From: Edaphochlamys debaryana
Taxonomy: Eukaryota; Chlorophyta; Chlorophyceae; Chlamydomonadales
Direction of reading: 5' to 3'
Assembly (NCBI GenBank): GCA_016858145.1
Contig: JAEHOE010000038.1
Location: 62,001-126,000, forward strand
Length of the DNA: 64,000 nt
The notes beneath the pieces are model-generated. The model saw only the letters and a list, made by a program, of their open reading frames with translations, was not told where the DNA came from and did no database searches. A program made the position numbers and the translations under genes. Below, one piece after another: positions 10,358-19,802 of the stretch (positions within the stretch are counted from its first letter, which is position 1; every line of letters begins with the position of its first letter).

Positions 10358-11941
10358 TCACTTGGTGGTGGGGCCCTGGCAGACGAAGGCGGTGAGGCGG
10401 CCGGGCAGCAGGTAGCCGGGCGTGCGGGGGCCGGGCCAGGGGAAGCCGGGCTGCACCTGGGGGGTGGGGGGTGGGGGGTGGGGGGTGTATGGGGGTGGAG
10501 GTGGGGGCGGCGCCAGGCGGGACGGAACTGGGAGGACTGTGAGGCTGTGTATGGGGGTGGAGGTGGGGGCGGGCGCCAGGCGGGACGGAACTGGGAGGAC
10601 TGTGAGGCTGTGTATGGGGGTGGAGGTGGGGGCGGCGCCAGGCGGGACGGAACTGGGAGGACTGTGAGGCTGTGTATGGGGGTGGAGGTGGGGGCGGCGC
10701 CAGGCGGGACGGAACTGGGAGGACTGTGAGGCTGTGTATGGGGGTGGAGGTGGGGGCGGCGCCAGGCGGGACGGAACTGGGAGGACTGTGAGGCTGTGTA
10801 TGGGGGTGGAGGTGGGGGCGGCGCCAGGCGGGACGGAACTGGGAGGACTGTGAGGCTGTGTATGGGGGTGGGGGTGGGGGGGTGGGGGGGTGGAGGTCGG
10901 TGCGGTGTGGAGCGCGGGGGTGGGGGCGGCGCCGGGCAGGGGCAAGGGCAAGAGCTGGACGTAACTAGCAGGCGGAGGTGAGGACTGTGAGGACTGTGCT
11001 GTTCGTAGCCATTGCCTTACGGTTGAGCTCCGCAGAGATGGTGGAGGCGTTGAGGCACGCGCCCCTCCCCTCCCACCCCACCCCCTGCCCCTTTGCGCCC
11101 TTACCGCCCCCGCCTCCCCCTCGCCCAACCCCTTGCCACCTGCAGCGTGCGGTTGAGCACGACGGCGATGGTGGAGGCGTTGAGGCACACGCCCGCGCCG
11201 CCCGCGCCGCCGGCCACCTGGCGCACGCCCCCGGCGGCGGCGGCGAGGGCCGTCAGACGCTGGGGGGAGCCGGGGGGCAGCTCGGGGGGCGGCGGGGCGT
11301 GGGCGGGGGTGGGGAGGTACTGGACGCAGAAGGAGCCACCGCAGCACTAGGGGTGGATCAAGGGGGGGGAGGGGAAGAGGGAGGGGAATGGGGTTCAGCG
11401 GGGAGGGGGAGGGGGGTAGGCGGTATGTAGGGGGGAGGGTGGGGAGGTACTTGTTGTTGTTGTTACACGGACAAGGGCATCAGCCGTGAACTCCCATACG
11501 GGCCGTGGGCGGAAGCAGAAGGACTGAAGGAGCCGCCGCAGCACTAGGGGGTGGGGGGCGCGAGGAGGGGAGGGGGTGGGAAGGAGGGGGCTGGGGCGAA
11601 GGGTGAAGGGGTCTGGGGGATGGTTCGGAGGGGCGCGCGGAAAGAGGTCAGCACCTCGCTCCGGCTCTCCACGCTTCAGGCATGCCCGGTCACCCCACGG
11701 CTGCACGCCATGCGCCCCTCACCTGCCCTAGGCCCCGCACCTGGGATGAGCAGCTGCACGGCGCGCGGTTGTGGGGGCAGGGCCCCGCGGCAGCTGGCGG
11801 AGCCGCGTCCGGTGCCGCCGCCGCAGTTCCGGCAGCAGCGGCCGACGGCTCTGCCTTGGCGGTGGCGGTGGCGGCCAGCAGCAGCAGCAGGCAGCCGAGG
11901 CCCATCAGGCCCAGCACAGCATGCAGCGGGGCGCGAGGCAT
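10358..11941 (-). CDS. Secreted Cys-rich protein B, paralog of A, 3 exons, about 168 aa
   Basis: Exons on the minus strand: 11941-11741, 11346-11140, 10456-10358; introns are phase 0. The start is chosen at MPRAPLHAVLGLMGLG, which opens a typical signal peptide (GLMGLGCLLLLLAATATA). The product is secreted. After an Ala-rich stretch it has RAPCSCSSQ at the exon 1 end, CCGGSFCVQY at the exon 2 start, CLNAST and LNRTLQ at the exon 2 end, and LTAFVCQG near the C-terminus. These align with exons 2-4 of the left neighbour, but the YCGGC module is absent. Intron 2 contains a 62-bp minisatellite and a copy of the exon 2 end (11019-11070). Intron 1 contains a copy of the exon 2 start (11508-11555) and a dispersed repeat. 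Function unknown. Confidence 0.7.
10485..10857. repeat. Minisatellite, 62-bp unit, six copies
   Basis: Six nearly identical direct repeats start at 10485, 10547, 10610, 10672, 10734 and 10796, with a partial seventh from 10858. The unit contains GGCGGCGCCAGGCGGGACGG and GGAGGACTGTGAGGCTGTG. It lies inside intron 2 of secreted protein B. Confidence 0.95.
11458..11515 (-). repeat. Dispersed repeat family R1, copy 1 (intron of secreted protein B)
   Basis: Read on the minus strand it is CCCACGGCCCGTATGGGAG, TTCACGGCTGATGCCCTTG, TCCGTGTAACAAC. Close copies are at 32983-33040 and 51722-51787 on the plus strand. Confidence 0.75.
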
Positions 11942-12805
11942 GGCGTTGGGCTGGCTTGGTAATGGGAGCGCTCCAGTCGGGAGGCCGTAGGAGACGGGCT
12001 GGGGGTGGCGAGGGATGCAGACTCGCCGTCCAGGCGACCTGGGGGCTGTCACCTGGGCGGATCCTACTGTCTTCCTGCCTTCTTCATCGCGTGCTCGCGC
12101 GGTATTCGGCCTGCAACTGCGAGGGCGGGGCCTTCGGGTCGCGCTCGGTCGGTCCGTGTCGATGCGGGCGGGCATGTCGCGAGCGTGAGGCCCGGCGAGA
12201 TGAAGTTTTAGAGGCTCTGGTGGGGTGACACGCAGTTTGGATGCGTGTGGACGTGGGGGAAGAAGTCTGGTGAGCCATGAACTGGGCGGGGGAGGCGGGG
12301 AAGCTGAGGCGGGGACGTGCGCGGCATGCGGGAAGATTATGGTGAGACCTCGCGGGTCGAGCCGTGACGTTCGCCAGTGTGTCAACGGTGGGTGAGCGGT
12401 GAGCTGCATGGCGCAAGGAGGTCGGGGAGGCGGCTTGCCGGGGGGCGTGCGGGGCTAGTGGGGGGGGCGGGGCGGGGGGGGAGGGGAGAAGCGCGAGGGA
12501 CGTCGTCGGCGCGGCAGGCTGCCGGTTCCGGCAGCGACCAGCGTTGACCACCGACTCAACGGCAAGTCGCTAGTCACTGAGGTGCACTGTTCATGCGCGC
12601 GCATGTGTCCACGCCAGCAGCGGGACAGGTGCACGACGGGCCGATTCGCGGTCTTCGCCCCCCGCTCTTCCAAAACTTGCCCTTTTCCCACATACACACT
12701 TGAGCACCGCTGCAGTACACACTCAGCTACCCGCTAGGCCAGGTCGTCGCGTGCGGCCGTCGCGAGGGGCCACAACCCAGCGGTGGAGCTGCAGTCGCGG
12801 CTCCT
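11942..12805. promoter_or_regulatory. Shared upstream region between secreted protein B (-) and cyclin L (+)
   Basis: The two start codons are 864 bp apart and divergent, so both promoters and 5' UTRs must lie here. No defined core element was recognised. Confidence 0.4.
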
Positions 12806-15800
12806 ATGATTTACACTGCTCTTGACAACTTCTACTTCACCAATGAAGAGCTTGCAAACAGCCCCTCTCGAAAGCACGATATAGAAGAAGAGACCGAGAC
12901 CACCCTTCGCATCTTTGGCTGCGAGCTCATTCAGGAGGCTGGAATCCTGCTAGGATGTCCCCAGGCGGTGATGGCCACTGGGCAGGTGCTCTTCCAGCGG
13001 TTCTTCTGCCGGAAGAGCATGCGCGACTTCAACGTGCGGGTGAGGCGGCGGCAGGCTGGTGTCGAGCAGGCGGCAGCGTGACAGGGATCTCCCGGTTAGG
13101 CTGTACCTCTGGGCAGGCCTGGGTCGGGCGGACGGCGTCTAGCGAGGCGGAGATCTGGGCCAGATGGGGCCTGGGCCAGCGCCTGGTCGCTGGGCCGTTT
13201 GCTGACTGTGCACCTCTTCCTCTCTGTTTCGCAGCGCATGGCGTGCGCGTGCCTGTTTCTGGCGACGAAGCTCGAAGAGAGCCACAAGCGGACGCGGGAT
13301 GTCCTCATGGTGTTTGACCGCATCAACAAGCGGAGGGACGGGAGCCGGAGCCTGCCGCTGCTCATACCGGAGACCAAGGTAGGAAGGGGACAGGGCGGGA
13401 TCTTGCTTATTTGCCGCTTGCAGCGCGAGACGGTGCCGAGCGCAGGTGCCATATGGGGGGGCGCAGGTGGATGTCGAAACGGGTGGCCTGGGTTAGCTGC
13501 GTGCTTCTAGGTGCTCTCCACTCGAGTTTGGGGCCGCCTTGGGCATGCGCATCCGAAGCCTACACAGCCTGTCATCATTGGGAGCCCTTGTCAGCCGTGG
13601 GCCCGGGGTGGGCCTGCCAGGGCCCGAGCTCATGACCCCGCCCCCCACCCCACCCGATGCCTGATTGCCCTCGCGTGCGAACCGAGCCCCCTCTGAGCTA
13701 GCTGCCCTCGCCTCGCCGCGCAGTGCGCTGCACCTCTCCTGCCGCTGCCGCTGCTGCTGCCGCTCCTCTGCAACCCGGACTGACGGTGGGTGCGGGGCCT
13801 TCCTCCGGGTCCTTCCGCCCGCCTGCCACGTAGGAGTACGAGACCATGAAGGAGCGCGTCATCACGTACGAGCGGATCCTGCTCAAGACTTTTGGATTCG
13901 TGATCCACATCATCCACCCGCACAAGTTCGTCAACAGCTTTGTGCACTCGCTCGACGGCAGCGACGAGCTGCAGCAGCTGTCGTGGAACATGCTGAACGA
14001 CAGGTGGGGATTGGCGGGTGGGGTTGGGGATGGGATTGAGAGGGCTGAGCCTCCTTTTTGTAGGTTGAGGGCTCCAACAACGGGTGTGTAGAGGGAGGGG
14101 ACGGTTTGGCTGGGGCCAACGGGTTTTGGAAAGAGTCCGAGGGAAATCAGGCTGACGGCTCGCTTGACCTCCCGCTTCCCCCTCCTTGGCCCCTCGTCCT
14201 CCCCCTCCCGCAGCCTGCGCACGACGCTGTGTGTGCGCTTCAAGGGCCACGTGATCGCTGCGGGAGCCATCTACCTGGCGGCGCGGCGGCTGCAGGTGGG
14301 GGCGGGTGGCAGCACTGGTCGGTCATGCTGCGCGAGAGCGTGGAGGTTGGGTTGGGGCAGGGCTGGCGTGGCTTGGCGTCGCTAGGGCCCGTAATAACTG
14401 ACCAACCGCCAACCGCTCGCGGCAATCAGCGCTGGGTCGCAGCAGGGGCGGCCCGGCGGCTGGGCGCGAGGGCCGAGGTGGGGAAGAGGCGGAGCGGCCC
14501 TGAGGCTCGAGGTGAGGTTGAATGGCAGTCGTGGGGACATGGGGCCGACGACGGTTTCCGAGGAGTGGCCAGGTTGAGGGAAGAATCTGTGGGTTGAGGG
14601 GCTGTGAGCTTGGCCGCTGGGGCGCAGGCAGGGTCCGAGGAGCGGCGGAGCTGGGGCCCGATCAGGAGCTGGGTGCTGGGGGTGGAGGGATCGGCCGCAG
14701 GGCGGGGACGGGGCCAGGCGGCGGGGTCTGCAGGATTGAGGGCGGGGGTGGGACTGGAGGGAGGTCGGGTGGTGGCAACACATGGCACCGCACCCGGTCA
14801 TGGCTGCGGGATTGGGTGGCGGCGAGGTACCGCGGCGGCGAGTGATGCGGCGCCCGGAGCGGAGGGGGTGACGGGTGTGGGACGTTTGGTGTGCCCTGTG
14901 CCGGGAGGACGGTGTAGCCCACCCCGCAACTTCAAGCTCCGCATAACCCCTGAAGTCCCGGCTCCAGTACCCGCCCCCTTCGTTTGTCCTTCCAGCCTCT
15001 CCCAGAGCCCTCCCTCCTCTGGTCCTTTCCTGAACCCTGACCCAACACTTTCCCTCCCTTACCTTCCCTCTTTCCCCAGATCCCCCTCCCCGAGGCCCCT
15101 GCCTGGTGGCTGGCCTTCAAGGTCCCAACCGACCAACTGGCGGATGTCGTACTGGCGCTGCACGGCCTGTACGAACGGCCCAAGGCGCAGTACATCGAGG
15201 TCAACCCCGAGGTGCTCAAACAGCAGCAGCAGCAGCAGCAACAGGCGGCCAGCGGGCTGCAGGGACTGGGCAAGCAGATGACGCCGGGCCTGGAAGGGAA
15301 CGACAGCCCCGGGGTTCAGGACTCGAGCGTGATCCGGGGCGGGCCGGACCTGGCGTCGCAGCAGCAGGGCCCGGGTCTGGGCCAGGGCGGCGGCGCGGCG
15401 GCGGTGGTGGCGGGGACCACCGCCGCGCCGCCGCCAGGTCCCGGCGGCGCGGCGGAGATGCTGGCGGCTGCAGTGGCGGCGGCGCAGCAGCGGCTGCAGG
15501 GGGCGGCGGCCGCCGCCGCCGCAGCGGCGGCGGCGGCGCAGCCGCAGCGGCCTGACGCCGACGTGGTCTCGACTGCGCAGGGCGCCAACGGACCGACGTT
15601 GACCGGCGGCCCCGGCGCGAATGGCGGCGGCGCCACGTCAGCGATGGATGGCGGCGCCGTACAATCACGTAAGCGCTCCCGCAGCCGGGACCGCAGCCGG
15701 AGCCGTGAGCGCAGCCGGCGGCGCAGCCGCAGCCCCTCGAGCTCCCGGAGCAGGAGCCGCAGCTACGATAGGAATCGGGACCGGGATCGCGACAGGGGGA

Positions 15801-17985
15801 AGCGCAGCCGCAGCAGGAGCCGTGACCGGGACCGGAGGTGAGTGCCGCTGGGGGGAGAGAGGAGGGGTAGCGGAGCAAGGGAGGGAGGGAGGCGGTGTGT
15901 GGTCGAATGGCGCGGCGGCAGGAAGGGAGGGAGGGAGCACGAGCAAAGACGGTTGGGGGAGGAGGCCGGGTCGTGTTCTGCGCATCAACTCTACCCTCTG
16001 CCCCCCTTTCTACCGGCCCCAACCCTCACCTTGTGCACCCCCCGCTGCCCGCCCTCCTCCCAACCCAGGGACCTCCGGAAGGAGTCCAGCCGGCGGGACC
16101 GCCGCAGCCGCAGCCGGGACCGGGACCGGGGCGGCGACCGCCGGGATCGGGACCGCGACACTCGGGATCGGGCCCGCGACCGAGACCGCCGCCCGGACCC
16201 CCGTGATCGGGAGCGGGAACGGCGGGATGCCCGGTCGGACCGCGACCGGGGCAGGGGCGGCGACCGGGACAAGGACCGCGAGCGGGACCGGGATCGCGGC
16301 CGGGACGAGCGATCTGGAAAGGACGAGCGGTCGGCCCGGGACGAGCGGGACCGGTCGGGCAAGGACGCCGGCGGCGGCAAGTCGGGCAGCGGCAAGGAGG
16401 AGGCCCAGGGCCGGGAGGGCGGCGGCGGCGGCCGGGCTGTGCCCACGCCCTCGCCCCAGCCGGAGGGCGGCTCCCTCCCCCGCCGCGACCCCCCGCGGGA
16501 AGCCTCCCGGTCTCCGGCCGTAGCGGCCGACAAGGCTGTAGCAGCAGCCTCTACGGCCGAGGCGCCCGCGGGTGCTGAGGAGGCATTGAAGCGCACCCCC
16601 GGCAAGGGCGACAAGCCCACGCCGCCGCCCGGGGACCGCCCTGCCAGGGCGGACCAGGACCGTGCAAAGGAGGACCGGGCGAAGGATGAGGGCGCAAAGG
16701 AGGAGGGGGCGAAGGAGGACCCCAAGCGCCCCCACCGCCACCACGCGCACCCCCACCACCGCAAGGCGGCAGCGGGGCAGGAGGACAAGCCCGCGCCCTC
16801 GCCGGCGAAGGCTAAGGCCCCGGCCCCGGCGGAGGGCGGCGTGGCTGCGGCTACGGCCGTGGAGGGCAAGGGCGGCGCCGATGGAGCGAGCAAGGAGCCC
16901 AAGGGTGAGTGGAGGAGGGATGGGCTGAGTCGTGGGGGCTCTTGGGTTGAGAGAGGGGCACACGGACTTCGCAGCAGGGGTGGTGGCGTACTTGTTGGGG
17001 GCTAATAAAGAGGGCCGTCTGAGGAGCGAAGACTGGGGTGTCATCCCATGGGTTTGGAGGTTCGGTGGTCGGGCTGCACACATGCGAAGAGAGAGCCCCC
17101 TGATGTCACTCAATATATACGCTATTCCTACTTGCGGCCTCTCTTCTCGAGGGGACCGGGGCGGACAGTGTCTTGCACTGAGGGCTCTCCACACCGCAAA
17201 GCACGCGCTAGGTCAACCCACGCGCAGCCCTTAGGCCGGCGTCGTGCGTCACTTTGCCAGAGCAGGAGCCAGCCCCCTGATGTCACTCAATATATACGCT
17301 ATTCCTACTTGCGGGCTCCCTACTGGGGAAGACCGGAGCGGACAGTTTCTTGCACTGAGGGCTAGGCTGTCTAGACACGTGTTGCAGCGCGCTTAGCGAA
17401 AGCAGTCCCTGCGTGGGGAAGGCTGCCGAGTCAGCCGATCGAGCACCCGCGAAACGCCCCCTGATGTTACTCAATATATACGCTATTCCTACTTGCGGCC
17501 TCTCCTACGGAGGGGACCGGAGCGGACAGTTTCTTGCACTGAGGGCTAGACTGCGTTAACATGCTTGCAGCGCGCCTAGGCGTTCAAGCCTTAACCGGGA
17601 AGCCTCGTCACCGACCACATACCCGCGAAACGCCCCCTGATGTCACTCAATATATACGCTATTCCTACTTGCGGCCCCTCCTGTTTGGAGGGGACCGGGG
17701 CGGACAGTTTCTTGCACTGAGGGTCACCACGCGGACCGCACCGCACGCCCCCGCATCCGTCCACCCCATGGTCACCACCGCACAGGCTCCATGCACCCAG
17801 CCAGCCTGCACGAACCCCAGCTCACGTGCCCCTCACTCCCGGTCCTTGCGCCCCCGCCCCTCCCCGCCGCAGAGCCCAAGGAAGCCAAGGGAGACGTCCC
17901 AGCCGGGGGAGGGGAGGACAAGGAGGCGCGGAAGGAGGGTGGGCCCGCCGGGCTGCCCCCCCGCCCGGAGAAGCGTCGCCGCTGA
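12806..17985 (+). CDS. Cyclin L (RS-domain cyclin), 7 exons
   Basis: Exons: 12806-13039, 13235-13378, 13834-14003, 14214-14295, 15080-15837, 16069-16904, 17873-17985; phases agree. Cyclin L is a nuclear regulatory partner of CDK11/CDKG-type kinases acting in pre-mRNA splicing and transcription. The first cyclin fold is seen in LRIFGCELIQEAGILL, QVLFQRFF and MACACLFLATKLEES. The second is seen in YERILLKTFGFVIHIIHPHK, LSWNMLNDSLRTTLCVRF and AAGAIYLAARRLQ. The C-terminal half has a poly-Gln run, Ala/Gly-rich sequence and long Arg-Ser/Arg-Asp repeats (SRSRDRSRSRERSRRRSRS type), then Lys/Glu/Ala-rich sequence. This order (two cyclin folds, then an RS domain) is diagnostic. Intron 6 (16905-17872) hosts four tandem snoRNA-like RNAs. 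Strong call; the exact end of exon 1 is the least certain junction. Confidence 0.9.
17091..17189 (+). ncRNA. Box C/D snoRNA-like RNA, copy 1 (cyclin L intron 6)
   Basis: An 8-bp terminal stem GAGAGCCC/GGGCTCTC (17091-17098 with 17182-17189) is followed by a 3-nt bulge (CCT) and GATG, and faces CTGA at 17178-17181. This is the geometry of a box C/D kink-turn. Between the boxes lies a conserved segment, an internal hairpin (CCTCTC/GAGGGG, 17138-17154), and a conserved segment ending TTGCA directly before box D, where a guide would sit. The C box is CUGAUGU rather than RUGAUGA, but keeps the bases that form the kink-turn. Target unknown. Confidence 0.65.
17267..17368 (+). ncRNA. Box C/D snoRNA-like RNA, copy 2
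   Basis: Same arrangement: TGATGT at 17278-17283, CTGA at 17355-17358, terminal stem AGCCC/GGGCT extended by AGCC/GGCT after a one-base bulge. The internal hairpin is weaker and different in sequence (TCCC/GGGA). Confidence 0.6.
17456..17546 (+). ncRNA. Box C/D snoRNA-like RNA, copy 3
   Basis: TGATGT at 17462-17467, CTGA at 17539-17542, a short terminal stem GCCC/GGGC, and a 7-bp internal hairpin CCTCTCC/GGAGGGG (17499-17515, loop TAC). Flanks outside the core differ from copies 1 and 2, but the 5' flank CCCGCGAAACGCC is shared with copy 4. Confidence 0.6.
17632..17724 (+). ncRNA. Box C/D snoRNA-like RNA, copy 4
   Basis: TGATGT at 17638-17643, CTGA at 17717-17720, terminal stem GCCC/GGGT (one G-U), and a 7-bp internal hairpin CCCCTCC/GGAGGGG (17675-17693, loop TGTTT). 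One stem position is C here and U in copy 3; both pair with G. Confidence 0.6.
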
Positions 17986-19802
17986 GGAGGGGGGGGGGGC
18001 GGCCGTATGCGGGGTCGTGGACGCTGTTGGCGGTGACCACTAAGTGGAGTCATGGAATCACGGGGCGAACTCACTGGACCGGAGGCCGGGTTAGGGCGGG
18101 ATCTTGGCAGGGCGAGGCGCCTCTTTGACATGCAGACGCACCGAAAGGGACATGACGACCGGGGGGGCGTTAGCGTCCTTGCACTTTTCGCGTATAACAA
18201 AAAGAGAAAAGGGTCGTGCCTGGGACCGCAACGCTTGACGGCTGTAGCCACGACTGGTGGTGAGATTGGCCATGCAGGCAAGGCATTGTTGCCCCGACGA
18301 AACCTTCTGACTATTCGGTCTTCACTTTGGGGGCTTTGATCGACGTATGTGGCCCTGCTGTCCGGTGGTGCGAGAGAGGCATTTGGACGGCTCTGCGTCT
18401 GCGGATGAGGTGCCTTGGTTGCTACTTCGCTGCGGGCTGGTGAGTGGACGCGGCTTTGGGTCGGGTGGGGGCCAGGCAAGGGCACGGCGCACGGTACCCT
18501 TGCCTTGGGACACTGATGCCAGGTGCCCGTGAGTAGTTGGACGGGCAAGAGACAGAGCGCTGGCCTGGCGAACGCATGATGAGACAACGTCGAACCCTGA
18601 CGTTTCGGGGACGCATTGCGTGCGGTGCTGTGCGCCCACCATAGCTGTGGCGATTGTGGCGGTGGAGTGTAGGGAGAGAGCGGCGCGCGGAGAGTGGCGT
18701 CTCGGGCTCAATCCGAGCTGGAGCGGGGGCAGAGCGTGAAGGTTGGGCGTCTGAAATTTTATCGAAGCTTTCGGGATACACAGAGGAAGAGCGAAGGACG
18801 CCGACGTCATCTTCACCAGAGACAGGAGAGAAGGGGCGAGCGAGGACTCCTCAAGTTTGACTGACAATAGATGGCACAGCTGAGCACACAACGGAAGAGA
18901 GGAGGACGTCAACGTCAACCAAACGTCCTGCTGCGCAGCGAGAGAAGGGGCGAGTCGGGACGAGAGCTCATCGAGAACAGTGCACTGCCACGGCGTGTCG
19001 AGGACTCTTCAAGTTGCAGCATGGGCCAGCTTGGGGGTTGCTGGCATAACCCCCCCGTAGCACCCTAGCAACTCAGGCAGCTTTGGGGTTGGGGGCGCGA
19101 GTTTGCAGCTGTGCTTTTGTGCACTCCACTGTGGGCAGGAGAGAGGAAGGGCAAGGATGAAGGCTCATCGGCAACGCCGTTGGCGACTGCTTACATCCAG
19201 ACAGACAACATCAGGGGCAGGTAAAGTGCTTGTGCTTTCACCCGCCAAAAGCAACACATGCACGACTTATCCAGGCACGAATTGTACCATGCAACCCTTA
19301 CGCAACCCAACCCATGTAGCAGACTTGACCGTGCCGCTGCAGGCAGCGCTCCTCTCAACTGGAGACACCCTGGCAGTAACTCAACGATCAACAGTTGGCT
19401 GGTGCTAGGGTCGTCCTGGTATGGAAGGCCCGTGCCCAATAGGTCGCGCAGTACGCTCAACCTTCCTCTCTGCATCGTCTCGGCACTGGCTCCTATTGTA
19501 CGCATCGCTTCAATCTCAACTCCCAACTCTGCCCTTGTCGTCATCCTGCCAGCCTGGGCCATGGCGCCTTCCCACCCCGCCCTCCCCTCCCCTCTACCGA
19601 GACAGCCCCACTCCTCCGTAGGGGGCAGGGCTGACGGAGCCTTCCCGTGATGTCCCTCGGGGTAGTGCCCCTTAGGTCATGGGCCGGGGGACGGGCGCCT
19701 GCTGGAATCACCCTTCAGGCCTTGGCGGGGCTCTTCAAGCCCCCTCGGGCCCATTCCGGACCCTGAGGGCCCCTCAGGCCCCTCAGGCCCCCCTCAGGCC
19801 CC
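17986..19802. other. Convergent 3' regions of cyclin L and the alcohol dehydrogenase
   Basis: No gene recognised. Open frames here give unremarkable peptides without family features. A minor direct repeat (GAGAGAAGGGGCGAG plus AGGACTC-TCAAGTT) occurs at about 18829-18858 and 18941-19018. The right part is probably the 3' UTR of the minus-strand dehydrogenase. Confidence 0.5.
19191..19195 (-). terminator. Candidate polyadenylation signal (TGTAA, minus strand) for the alcohol dehydrogenase
   Basis: TTACA on the plus strand, about 0.6 kb downstream of the stop codon at 19803. It is the nearest such motif I see. Confidence 0.45.

Noticed and set aside
10485..10857. Regular 62-bp repeats considered as a CRISPR array
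   Set aside because: No distinct spacers; whole units are identical and the locus is an intron of a nuclear gene.
15216..17194. Long antisense frames opposite the cyclin L RS domain (268, 303 and 394 codons)
   Set aside because: Shadow frames of the Arg/Ser/Asp repeats; no splice logic and no family features.
17091..17724. The intronic repeat considered as a SINE/MITE, H/ACA snoRNA or spliceosomal snRNA
   Set aside because: No ACA tail or hinge box, no Sm site, no terminal inverted repeat beyond the short closing stem, and only tandem copies seen; the box C/D kink-turn fits better, but a transposon origin is not excluded.
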